The translations under genes and the position numbers were made by a program. From assembly GCA_002359975.1 (NCBI GenBank), contig DENG01000067.1, positions 11,426-18,651 of the forward strand: 7,226 nucleotides of DNA, written 5' to 3'. A model generated the notes under the pieces. It searched no databases. It saw only the letters and a program-made list of their open reading frames with translations, and was not told the origin of the DNA. This document shows, in pieces, positions 1-7,226 of this stretch (its first letter is position 1; each line of letters opens with the position of its first letter). The DNA comes from Polynucleobacter sp. UBA2650 (GTDB taxonomy: Bacteria; Pseudomonadota; Gammaproteobacteria; Burkholderiales; Burkholderiaceae).

Positions 1-1271
1 GCGATGATGGTCATTACGTATCTTCCGACGCCCTAGCATTAGCAGGAAAAGCACAAACCATGATTTACCTTGAAGAAGGGGACTTGGTGGCAATCAGTGA
101 GGGCGATTTCAATGTTTGGGATCGTGGCGGAAAAATTGTAAGTCGTGAAATCAAGCCAATGCCAGTGCAGGGAGAGGCTGTTGAATTGGGACCCTATCAG
201 CATTTCATGCAAAAGGAGATTTTTGAACAGGCCCGCGCGGCTTCTGACACGATTGCTCATATTTCTGAGTTTGGACCAGCCCTGTTTGCTGCTGATCCTA
301 AAGAATGGCAAGCGTTTGATCAGATTTTGCTTTTAGCCTGTGGTACCAGTTATTACTCTGCCTGCGTTGCTAAATATTGGCTTGAAGAAATTGCACGCAT
401 TCCAACCCAAGTGGAGATTGCAAGCGAGTATCGCTATCGTCAGTCAATTCCCAGGTCAAAAACTTTAGTAGTCGTTGTCTCCCAATCGGGAGAAACCGCT
501 GATACATTAGCGGCCTTGCGACATGCAAAGGAGCTTGGTCACGGCATGACCTTATCGATTTGTAATGTTGCTTCTAGTGCTATGGTGCGTGAGACACAAT
601 GGCACTTTTTAACGCATGCCGGTACAGAGGTGGGTGTAGCATCTACAAAAGCCTTCACGACCCAGTTACTTGCTTTGTACTTATTGGCCTGCTCGATTGC
701 AAAGCGCAAAGGATTGGTATCGAGCGATGCCGAGAAAAAAATGCTTCATGATCTGCGGCATTTACCACAGGCGATTCATGCAGTATTAGCGCTAGAGCCA
801 CAAATTATTTCTTGGAGTCAATTGTTCACAAAATGCGAGAACGCATTATTTTTAGGACGAGGTATCCATTTTCCCATTGCTTTAGAGGGGGCCTTAAAGC
901 TGAAAGAAATTTCCTATATTCATGCAGAGGCCTATCCTGCTGGCGAACTTAAGCACGGGCCACTAGCCTTGGTAACTGAAAAAATGCCGGTGGTTACCGT
1001 AGCGCCCAACGATACGCTTCTCGAAAAGCTCAAGTCAAATATGCAAGAAGTCAAGGCTCGCGGAGGACAGCTATTTGTTTTTGCAGACCAAGGCACTCAC
1101 ATTAAGAGTGAGGAAGGCATACGGGTGATTCGCCTGCCTGAGCACTATGGAGATTTATCTCCCATCTTGCACGTTATTCCACTCCAACTCTTGGCCTATC
1201 ACACCGCCTGTGCTTTGGAGACTGACGTTGATAAACCACGTAATTTAGCCAAAAGCGTCACGGTCGAATAA
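1..1271 (+). CDS. glmS: Glutamine--fructose-6-phosphate aminotransferase (isomerizing), 5'-truncated by window edge
   Basis: GlmS makes glucosamine-6-phosphate from fructose-6-phosphate and glutamine in the cytoplasm, the first step toward UDP-GlcNAc for peptidoglycan and LPS. The reading frame is open from base 3, upstream of the ATG at 60. The residues before that ATG ([15 protein letters not shown]) match the end of the glutaminase domain, so the ATG is internal. About 422 residues are present of the usual ~610; the N-terminal catalytic Cys1 and most of the amidotransferase domain lie outside. Two SIS (sugar isomerase) domains follow. The first has CGTS at base 339 and the phosphosugar-binding loop SQSGET at 480-497. 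The second has [25 protein letters not shown] and GELKHGP; its histidine, at base 954, corresponds to E. coli His504. The C-terminus [15 protein letters not shown] is the family signature, with the lysine at 1251 equivalent to Lys603. The gene looks intact and functional. Any promoter or leader control lies upstream and cannot be seen. Confidence 0.98.
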   Translation, partial: DDGHYVSSDALALAGKAQTMIYLEEGDLVAISEGDFNVWDRGGKIVSREIKPMPVQGEAVELGPYQHFMQKEIFEQARAASDTIAHISEFGPALFAADPKEWQAFDQILLLACGTSYYSACVAKYWLEEIARIPTQVEIASEYRYRQSIPRSKTLVVVVSQSGETADTLAALRHAKELGHGMTLSICNVASSAMVRETQWHFLTHAGTEVGVASTKAFTTQLLALYLLACSIAKRKGLVSSDAEKKMLHDLRHLPQAIHAVLALEPQIISWSQLFTKCENALFLGRGIHFPIALEGALKLKEISYIHAEAYPAGELKHGPLALVTEKMPVVTVAPNDTLLEKLKSNMQEVKARGGQLFVFADQGTHIKSEEGIRVIRLPEHYGDLSPILHVIPLQLLAYHTACALETDVDKPRNLAKSVTVE

Positions 1272-1304
1272 ATCCGCATTAAGTAGCATCCTTGTGGTCA
1301 AATA
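1272..1304. other. Short gap between glmS and the efflux operon, no terminator seen
   Basis: These 33 bases separate the glmS stop from the first proposed start of the outer-membrane channel gene. I see no GC-rich inverted repeat followed by a T-run, and no convincing -35/-10 pair. There is also no strong purine-rich Shine-Dalgarno sequence. Either read-through from glmS or a weak promoter inside the glmS 3' end could therefore supply transcription of the efflux genes. Confidence 0.5.
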
Positions 1305-2888
1305 TTGGATGTGAAAAGTCGTTTAGTTACCCCACATTTTTCTTGGAAATTCTGTCTGTCATATCCCAGTAAAAATGGGCTGGCACTGATTGTTTCTCTT
1401 GGTCTTGGTGCATGCGCAGTCGGACCCGATTTTAAGAAACCAGACGCACCTAAGGTTAGTTCGTTTACAGAAAAGCCGGTTAGCAATAAGTTAGCAACAG
1501 CACCAGGTGTGGGCGGAACACAACAGAGCATAGAACCTGCAGCAGATATCCCAGCAGAATGGTGGGCCTTGTATCGCTCTCCCGAGCTTGATAATTTGAT
1601 TAAGCAAGCTTTAAAACGTAATCCGAATTTAGGTGCTGCAGACGCAACTCTGAGAGCAGCTCAAGAAAATGCAAATGCAGCTTTTGGATCTTTTCTATTT
1701 CCGAGTATCGGTTTAGGAGGAAGTGCAACACGCCAGCAAATAAATCCATCCACATTTGGACAGGGCTCTGGAAGTCCCAGTATTTATAACATTTACAACA
1801 CCTCGGTTTCTGTGAACTATAACCTTGATGTATTTGGTGGCGCACGTCGTGCAGTTCAAAGTGCAGAAGCGCAGGCAGAGATTTCTGGATTTCAGCTCGA
1901 GGGAGCCTATTTAAATCTGACAGCAAATATAGTGACTACGGCGATTCGTGAAGCTGCATTACGCGCCCAGTATGAATCCAATCTAGAGATCTACGAAGCA
2001 CAGAAAAATCTGGCGGATATTATTGCAAAACAACTCGAGATCGGAACTGCATCGCGGGTTGATCTCACTTCACAAGTTTCTCTAGCAGCTAGTTCACAAA
2101 TTGATTTGCTCAATCTGAATAAAAACTTGTCTTTTACTCGTAATCAGTTATCGGTACTGGTAGGTGAGTTTCCGGGTAACGGCTTGCTGGCTAAATTTGA
2201 TTTAAATAAATTAAATCTACCCGAGAAAATTCCCCTATCCGTACCATCGGATTTGGTCCGCCAACGCCCTGATATAAGGGCTGCAGAAGCCTATATTAAA
2301 TCTACTAATGCCTTAGTTGGTGTCGCAACTGCTAATTTGTTGCCACAAATTACCCTCAGTGGCGCCACAGGTTCACAGGCATTAACGACTGGCGCTCTAT
2401 TTGGGCCCAATGCCGCAATTTGGTCAGTTGCCGGTGGAGTCTTTCAGCCTTTGTTTCAAGGGGGCGCATTACTTGCTCAGCGTAGAGGGGCAATTGCCAC
2501 TAACGAAGCTGCCGTCTTTCAGTATCAGGCAACCGTCCTGAGCGCCTTTCAGGAAGTGGCCAATGCATTACAAGCATTAGAAAGCGATGCCCTTGCCCTA
2601 AGAGCGGCATCCGAAGCTGAGCGGAATGCCTTAGAGTATCTAAATTTACTAGAGCAACAATATAAATTGGGTACAGGAAGTTATTTGGCTGTGTTAATCG
2701 CTCAAAGGCAATATCAGCAAACCAAGTTTCGTTTGATTGATGCACAAGCCAATCGATTTGCGAACACCGCAGCTTTATTTGTGGCCCTCGGTGGAGGTTG
2801 GTGGAATCGCACTGGCCCTGCTTATCAGGCGCAGAAGAAAGAAGACCTCCATAATCAAGGATCTAGTCAGCAAGAGATGCGCCAATGA
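1305..2888 (+). CDS. Outer-membrane efflux lipoprotein, OprM/NodT family (TolC-like channel)
   Basis: This is the outer-membrane exit channel of a tripartite RND pump. The family forms a trimeric beta-barrel with a long periplasmic alpha-helical tunnel. The 527-residue product begins with a signal peptide containing a hydrophobic run (LALIVSLGLGA) and a lipobox LGAC with Cys37 as the expected lipidated residue. Cys37 is followed by the family hallmark CAVGPDF. There is no Asp at +2, consistent with outer-membrane sorting. Two outer membrane efflux protein repeats follow, at roughly residues 85-275 and 300-490. The first contains YNLDVFGGARR (about 162-172) and the second PSDLVRQRPDIR (314-325), both typical of the family. 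The start is uncertain: no in-frame ATG exists near the signal peptide, so TTG at 1305 or GTG at 1311 is used, neither with a clear ribosome site. The Gln- and Lys-rich tail after GGGWW is longer than strictly needed and may partly exist to place the ATGA overlap with the next gene. Substrates cannot be read from this subunit. Confidence 0.93.
   Translation: MDVKSRLVTPHFSWKFCLSYPSKNGLALIVSLGLGACAVGPDFKKPDAPKVSSFTEKPVSNKLATAPGVGGTQQSIEPAADIPAEWWALYRSPELDNLIKQALKRNPNLGAADATLRAAQENANAAFGSFLFPSIGLGGSATRQQINPSTFGQGSGSPSIYNIYNTSVSVNYNLDVFGGARRAVQSAEAQAEISGFQLEGAYLNLTANIVTTAIREAALRAQYESNLEIYEAQKNLADIIAKQLEIGTASRVDLTSQVSLAASSQIDLLNLNKNLSFTRNQLSVLVGEFPGNGLLAKFDLNKLNLPEKIPLSVPSDLVRQRPDIRAAEAYIKSTNALVGVATANLLPQITLSGATGSQALTTGALFGPNAAIWSVAGGVFQPLFQGGALLAQRRGAIATNEAAVFQYQATVLSAFQEVANALQALESDALALRAASEAERNALEYLNLLEQQYKLGTGSYLAVLIAQRQYQQTKFRLIDAQANRFANTAALFVALGGGWWNRTGPAYQAQKKEDLHNQGSSQQEMRQ
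2885..2888 (+). other. ATGA stop/start overlap, channel to adaptor
   Basis: The TGA stop of the channel gene (2886-2888) overlaps the ATG of the adaptor gene (2885-2887). Such overlaps usually mean termination-reinitiation coupling. A weak purine stretch (AAGAG) lies about ten bases upstream and could help re-initiation. The overlap is the main argument for taking 2885 as the adaptor start despite the long N-terminal extension it creates. Confidence 0.75.
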
Positions 2889-4183
2889 ATGCAATACACA
2901 CCATCATCGCTTGGATAAAAAATAAAGTCTTGAGTAAACAGAATCTCGACTTTGTTTTGCTACAGCTTAAAAAGATAGCTAACGCAACTCGGCCACGAGA
3001 GCGGTTTAGAAATACAAAGACATACGCTGCCCTGATGCAGATGCCAACATTAAAGCGCCGCATGATTGTGATGCTTGTTTCGGTCTTTGTGCTCCTTGGC
3101 TTGGTCGTGGGATTTAATCAATTAAAAACCTTGATGTTCAATTACTTTATGTCTGGTTTGGGGTTACCCCCAGCTACCGTCACAACGATGGTTATTGAAA
3201 AGCAGGAATGGCAGCCCAAGATGACTAGTGTTGGAAACGTCCGCGCTTTTCGGGGTGTTGATTTAAGCACTGAAATTGGCGGCCTGGTATTAAATGTTCC
3301 AATCAAGTCAGGCTTAGATGTTAAGGAGGGCGATCTTCTTATTAAGCTGAATGACGCAGCGGATCTTGCACAACTAGAGGCGATGAAGGCAATGGCTGAT
3401 CTTGCCAAGGTCATTAATGAGCGCGATAAGGCTCAGTTAGCGATTCAGGCAATTAGTAAAAATGTCTATGACACCAGCACGGCAGATATGAAAGCCAAGC
3501 GTGCTCAGGTAGATCAGCAAACTGCATTGGTAGCCAAAAAGAATTTAAAGGCCCCATTTAGTGGTCGTGTTGGTATTGTGACGATTAATCCAGGTCAATA
3601 TGTAAATCCAGGGGATAAACTACTGACCCTGCAAACTATTGACCCAATCTACGTTGACTTTACTTTACCGCAAAGCTCAGCAGGAACTATTAAAGCTGGA
3701 CAAACAATCGACTTGCAAACGGATGCATTTAAAGATTCTATATTTTCTGGCAAGATCACTGCGGTTAGCCCTAAAGTTGATCTCAATACACGCAATATTC
3801 AGATTGAAGCGCAGATTAGCAATCCAGATAAAAAGTTATTACCTGGGATGTTTGCTAATGTAAACATTAATTTAGGCGATAAGCTTGAGCTTCTAACCTT
3901 GCCACAAACCGCTGTGACCTACAACCCATACGGAAGTACAGTTTTTATTGCTGTTAAAACTAATCGTAAGGATAAAAAAGGCAATCCCATTATGGAGGCG
4001 CAGCAAGTATTTGTGACACCAGGGCTCAAGCGTGGTGATCAAGTCGCAATTATGAAAGGCCTAGAACCAGGCATGACTGTGATCACGAGCGGCCAATTAA
4101 AGCTAAAAAATGGTACCCCACTCATTGTAAATAATAACGTCTTGCCGGCTAACTCGCCCAATCCTAAACCACAAGAGCAATGA
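2885..4183 (+). CDS. Efflux RND transporter periplasmic adaptor subunit (membrane fusion protein)
   Basis: This protein is the periplasmic bridge between the inner-membrane pump and the outer-membrane channel. From the ATG at 2885 it has 432 residues. A basic stretch LKRR (about 56-59) is followed by one membrane anchor at about 61-79 (MIVMLVSVFVLLGLVVGF), with no lipobox. The adaptor domains follow in order: the N-terminal half of the barrel/lipoyl region (about 95-157, including GGLVLNVPIKSGLDVKEGD), an alpha-helical hairpin (about 158-220), and the return lipoyl strand LKAPFSGRVGIV with PGQYVNPGD. A beta-barrel (about 253-332, VDFTLP to LLPGMFANVNI) and a membrane-proximal domain (about 335-420, ending TVITSGQLKLKNGTPL) complete it. 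The hairpin carries R180 and ISKNVYD, matching the AcrA docking motif in part. Membrane-anchored adaptors of the MexH type usually begin just before KRRM. The first ~50 residues therefore have no obvious family counterpart, and in-frame ATGs at 3035, 3041 and 3062 are alternative starts. None has a good ribosome site. Confidence 0.95.
   Translation: MNAIHTIIAWIKNKVLSKQNLDFVLLQLKKIANATRPRERFRNTKTYAALMQMPTLKRRMIVMLVSVFVLLGLVVGFNQLKTLMFNYFMSGLGLPPATVTTMVIEKQEWQPKMTSVGNVRAFRGVDLSTEIGGLVLNVPIKSGLDVKEGDLLIKLNDAADLAQLEAMKAMADLAKVINERDKAQLAIQAISKNVYDTSTADMKAKRAQVDQQTALVAKKNLKAPFSGRVGIVTINPGQYVNPGDKLLTLQTIDPIYVDFTLPQSSAGTIKAGQTIDLQTDAFKDSIFSGKITAVSPKVDLNTRNIQIEAQISNPDKKLLPGMFANVNINLGDKLELLTLPQTAVTYNPYGSTVFIAVKTNRKDKKGNPIMEAQQVFVTPGLKRGDQVAIMKGLEPGMTVITSGQLKLKNGTPLIVNNNVLPANSPNPKPQEQ
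4180..4183 (+). other. ATGA stop/start overlap, adaptor to pump
   Basis: The adaptor stop TGA (4181-4183) overlaps the pump start ATG (4180-4182), repeating the arrangement at the previous junction. A purine stretch CAAGAG lies a few bases upstream. The overlap fixes the pump start: the resulting N-terminus (MSQDFTRHQWTDIFIRRPV) leads directly into the first membrane helix, as in related pumps. Confidence 0.85.
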
Positions 4184-7100
4184 GTCAGGACTTTACGCGT
4201 CATCAATGGACGGATATTTTTATTCGTCGGCCAGTGTTGTCAATCGTAGTTAGTCTCTTAATCTTATTGTTGGGCTTAAAAGCTGTTGGATCCTTACCCG
4301 TTAATCAGTACCCCCAAACCCAAAATGCGGTTGTAACGATTACGACAGCTTATTTTGGTGCTGACCCAGAAACCATCGCTGGCTTTATTACTCAGCCATT
4401 AGAAGGCGCCATTGCCCAAGCTCAGGGCATCGATTATTTGTCATCAATCAGTATTGGCGGGGTATCAACCATTTCTGCTACCTTGCGCTTGAACTATGAC
4501 GCAAACAAAGCGTTGACACAAATTAATACGCAAATTAGTTCAGTTCGCAATCAACTACCACCGCAAGCTCAGCAGCCGATCTTAACGGTGCAAATTGGCC
4601 AATCAACAGCCGCTATGTATATGGGCTTTTATAGTGATGAGATTGCCAACAATAGCATTACCGATTATTTATTGCGGGTCGTCAAGCCAAAGCTCGACTC
4701 TATTAGCGGTGTACAAAATGCGGAGATCCTAGGGGGGCGTAAATTTGCTTTACGGGCATGGCTAGATCGCGATCGGATGGCGGGATTAGGGGTTTCTCCA
4801 GACGAGGTATATGCAGCACTTGCTGCTAATAATTATTTATCACCTGTAGGCAGCACCAAGGGGCAAATGGTATCGGTTGACTTGGTCGCTAGCACTGACT
4901 TGCATTCGCTCGATGAATTTCGGAAATTGGTCATTAAGCGAAATGGTGCTGATATTGTTTATCTTGAGCAAGTTGCAACCGTAACTCTAGGCTCAGAAGA
5001 TTACAACAATAATGTTGCCTTTAATGGCAAACAATCTGTGTTTATTGGCATTAAGGTAGCGCCTGATGCTAATTTGCTTGATGTAGCAAAGCGCATTCGA
5101 AACACATTCCCTGATATTCAAAGGCAACTTCCTTCTGGTTTAAATGCCAAAATCGTATTTGACTCTACTGACTTTATTAATACATCGATCGAAGAGGTTG
5201 TCAAAACTCTTCTAGAGGCATTAATTATTGTGACCCTTGTGATTTATTTATTTTTGGGTAGCTATCGAGCGGTAGCAGTCCCAGTGCTAGCAATGCCACT
5301 CTCTTTGATTGGCACTTTTTTTATGATGCAGGCACTTGGCTACTCAATTAATTTACTCACCTTGCTTGCCTTAGTGCTAGCTATTGGATTAGTGGTAGAT
5401 GATGCAATTATTGTGGTTGAGAACGTTGATCGCCACATGAAGGAGGGTAAATCACCTCTCGAGGCTTCTCTAATTGCAGCCCGAGAATTAGGTAATCCTA
5501 TTTTAGCGATGACGGTTGTGTTGATTGCAGTTTATATCCCCATCGGTTTTCAGGGAGGCTTAACTGGCGCACTCTTCACTGAATTTGCTTTTACCTTGGC
5601 AGGAGCAGTGGCAGTATCTGGCGTAGTAGCGTTGACCCTTTCGCCCATGATGTGTTCACAAATCTTCTCGCAGGAAGAAGAAATGTCGCCTTTCGTGAAA
5701 AAGATTGATGCGGTATTCGAGCGAGTGCGCCACTCATATCAAGAAACACTTCGTGACCTTTTATCAACCTGGCAGGTCATTATTGTGATGGGCGCTTTGC
5801 TTTTAGGGGGCGTTGTTTATCTCTATGCAACCGCCCGTTCAGAGTTAGCTCCAACGGAAGACCAAGGGATTGTTTTGATGTCAGCGATTGGACCACCAAA
5901 TTCAACGGTGAACCAGATGCAAGGCTATGCTGATCAAATATTTCAGATTGCAAGTAATGAACCTGAGTATAAGCAGATGTTCCAGATTACGAGCCCAACA
6001 TCTAGCTTCGGCGGCGTGATCATGAAAGACTGGGGTGAGCGCAGCCGCAGCGCGACCAAGTTTCAAGAAGACTTGCAAAATAAGTGGAGCAGTATTGCTG
6101 GAACACGGGTGGCAGCGTTTCAGTTCCCAGCATTACCGGGTGCGCAGGGATTTCCGGTCCAGGTAGTGATTAATACCACCGAGCCCTATACCAATTTAAA
6201 TGAGGTATCACAGCAGGTCTTAGATAAGGCAAGGCAAAGTGGCATGTTCTTCTTTGTGGACTCTGATTTGAAGATTGATAAGCCACAAGATGTCTTGCAA
6301 ATTGATCGCGAAAAAGTAGCTGCCTTAGGGATGACCCAAAGAGATGTCGGTAATGCGCTATCCGCTGCATTGGGCGGTGGGTTTGTGAATTACTTTTCGG
6401 TAGCAGGTCGTTCGTATCGGGTGATCCCGCAGGTTAAACAAACCGATCGATTAAATCCCGATCAAATATTAGATTACTACATTAAGACACCAAGTGGAGC
6501 GATGGTTCAAGCAAGAACAATTGCAAGTATCGAAAGCCGAGTTGTGCCACAGTCAATCAATCGGTTTCAGCAACTCAACTCTGCGACTATTAGCGGTGTT
6601 AGTACGCCATTTGTGTCGCAAGAGGAAGTATTAAGTTTCCTAGAAAAAACGATTAAAGAAGCAGCCCCTTCAGGTTACTCGGTTGACTACGCTGGGCCTT
6701 CGCGACAGTTCAAGGCAGAATCTGGCGGCTTTTTGGTCACTATGGTCTTTGCCGTGTTAATTGTGTTTTTAGTTTTAGCTGCGCAGTTCGAGAGCTTCAG
6801 AGACCCCTTGGTTATTTTGGTTTCTGTACCACTTGCCTTATTTGGTGCGCTGATCTTTATTAATTTAGGCTTTACGACCTTAAACGTATATACCCAAGTA
6901 GGCCTAGTAACCCTGATGGGCTTAATTAGTAAGCACGGTATTTTGATAGTTGAGTTCGCAAACGAATTGCAAGAGGCTGGACGTAGCAAGCTTGAGGCAA
7001 TTATTGAGGCAAGTAGCGTACGCTTGCGCCCTATTTTGATGACCACCGCTGCCATGGTGCTTGGCGTGGTTCCCTTGGTGATTGCATCAGGGGCTGGCGC

Positions 7101-7226
7101 AGCCGGACGTCAATCGATGGGGATAGTGATTTTTACTGGGCTTGCGATTGGTACTCTATTTACTTTATTTGTTGTACCAGCCATGTATTTGTATATCGGC
7201 GCCGATCATCAGCAAAAGAAATTTAA
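4180..7226 (+). CDS. RND multidrug efflux pump, HAE-1 family (MexI-like permease), 3' end cut by window
   Basis: This is the inner-membrane proton-driven pump of the tripartite system. The frame is open for 1015 codons from ATG 4180 to the edge, where two bases of the next codon remain. Family members are about 1020-1050 residues, so only a short tail is missing. Twelve membrane helices can be placed: TM1 about 17-37, TM2-TM6 between about 342 and 492, TM7 about 531-550, TM8-TM12 between about 851 and 1005. Two large periplasmic loops lie between TM1/TM2 and TM7/TM8. Proton-relay residues are present: D407 and D408 in GLVVDDAIIVVEN (TM4), at the same numbers as in AcrB, and K918 in GLISKHGILIVEFAN (TM10), equivalent to AcrB K940. 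VRLRPILMTTAAMVLGVVPL covers the start of TM11. FIRRPVLSIVVSLLILLLGL and GGLTGALFTEFAFTLAGA resemble MexI-type rather than AcrB-type pumps. No frameshift or internal stop was found. Drugs, quorum signals, dyes or solvents are all possible substrates; the sequence does not decide. Confidence 0.96.
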   Translation, partial: MSQDFTRHQWTDIFIRRPVLSIVVSLLILLLGLKAVGSLPVNQYPQTQNAVVTITTAYFGADPETIAGFITQPLEGAIAQAQGIDYLSSISIGGVSTISATLRLNYDANKALTQINTQISSVRNQLPPQAQQPILTVQIGQSTAAMYMGFYSDEIANNSITDYLLRVVKPKLDSISGVQNAEILGGRKFALRAWLDRDRMAGLGVSPDEVYAALAANNYLSPVGSTKGQMVSVDLVASTDLHSLDEFRKLVIKRNGADIVYLEQVATVTLGSEDYNNNVAFNGKQSVFIGIKVAPDANLLDVAKRIRNTFPDIQRQLPSGLNAKIVFDSTDFINTSIEEVVKTLLEALIIVTLVIYLFLGSYRAVAVPVLAMPLSLIGTFFMMQALGYSINLLTLLALVLAIGLVVDDAIIVVENVDRHMKEGKSPLEASLIAARELGNPILAMTVVLIAVYIPIGFQGGLTGALFTEFAFTLAGAVAVSGVVALTLSPMMCSQIFSQEEEMSPFVKKIDAVFERVRHSYQETLRDLLSTWQVIIVMGALLLGGVVYLYATARSELAPTEDQGIVLMSAIGPPNSTVNQMQGYADQIFQIASNEPEYKQMFQITSPTSSFGGVIMKDWGERSRSATKFQEDLQNKWSSIAGTRVAAFQFPALPGAQGFPVQVVINTTEPYTNLNEVSQQVLDKARQSGMFFFVDSDLKIDKPQDVLQIDREKVAALGMTQRDVGNALSAALGGGFVNYFSVAGRSYRVIPQVKQTDRLNPDQILDYYIKTPSGAMVQARTIASIESRVVPQSINRFQQLNSATISGVSTPFVSQEEVLSFLEKTIKEAAPSGYSVDYAGPSRQFKAESGGFLVTMVFAVLIVFLVLAAQFESFRDPLVILVSVPLALFGALIFINLGFTTLNVYTQVGLVTLMGLISKHGILIVEFANELQEAGRSKLEAIIEASSVRLRPILMTTAAMVLGVVPLVIASGAGAAGRQSMGIVIFTGLAIGTLFTLFVVPAMYLYIGADHQQKKF

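Noticed and set aside
39..311. Reverse-strand open frame of 90 codons, with other antisense and out-of-frame ORFs (e.g. 1298-1531, 1600-1926, 3142-3414, 6687-7055)
   Set aside because: Each lies wholly or almost wholly inside a well-recognised gene in another frame and shows no family motifs or plausible start context. They are shadows of the real genes.
1228..1256. Possible promoter in the glmS 3' end (TTGATA)
   Set aside because: A decent -35-like hexamer is present, but no -10-like hexamer lies at 16-18 bases. The sequence is also constrained by the conserved GlmS C-terminus.
2951..2985. Possible promoter inside the adaptor N-terminal extension (TTGCTA, then TAACGC 17 bases on)
   Set aside because: The -10 candidate matches the consensus only in its first two bases, which is too weak to report as a feature.
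4732..4737. Run of six G that might be a frameshift or slippage site
   Set aside because: The frame reads through cleanly as ILGGR, matching the conserved region in related pumps, and continues without a stop to the window edge.
4765..4774. Perfect 10-base palindrome GATCGCGATC
   Set aside because: It lies within the pump coding sequence encoding ordinary residues (LDRDR). An isolated short palindrome of this size is expected by chance.
7224..7226. Final TAA as the pump's stop codon
   Set aside because: It is out of frame. The pump frame reads AAG AAA TTT and then two bases of the next codon, so the true stop lies beyond the window unless there is a late frameshift.

Overview
The window looks like a stretch of ordinary bacterial chromosome with moderate G+C (roughly mid-40s percent, judged by eye). 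GlmS and the efflux proteins resemble betaproteobacterial sequences. A low-G+C member of the Burkholderiales such as Polynucleobacter would fit, but that assignment is inference from sequence style, not a database result. All four genes are on the + strand and coding density is almost complete. No RNA genes, insertion sequences, CRISPR arrays or long repeats were seen.

Layout: (1) Positions 1-1271 hold the 3' two-thirds of glmS (glutamine--fructose-6-phosphate aminotransferase); its N-terminal amidotransferase region lies mostly upstream of the window. (2) Positions 1272-1304 are a 33-base gap with no visible terminator. (3) Positions 1305-2888 encode an outer-membrane efflux lipoprotein of the OprM/NodT family. 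(4) Positions 2885-4183 encode a periplasmic adaptor (membrane fusion protein). (5) Positions 4180-7226 encode an inner-membrane RND pump of the HAE-1 type, most like the MexI group. It is open to the right edge and probably lacks only its last few codons. No ORF call for this gene was supplied, and I read it directly from the sequence.

The last three genes form a complete tripartite drug or metabolite efflux system in the order outer-membrane channel, adaptor, pump. Both internal junctions are 4-base ATGA overlaps, which implies one transcript and coupled translation. The pump would use the proton gradient to capture substrates in the periplasm or outer leaflet. The adaptor bridges to the channel, and the channel opens to the outside. 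No regulator gene is visible. The short gap after glmS leaves open whether the efflux genes are partly transcribed by read-through from glmS.

I do not see a previously undescribed system here. The points most worth a second look are the roughly 50-residue N-terminal extension of the adaptor, a substituted residue in the adaptor's channel-docking motif, a shortened substrate-pocket loop in the pump, the channel-first gene order with double overlaps, and the non-ATG start of the channel gene.
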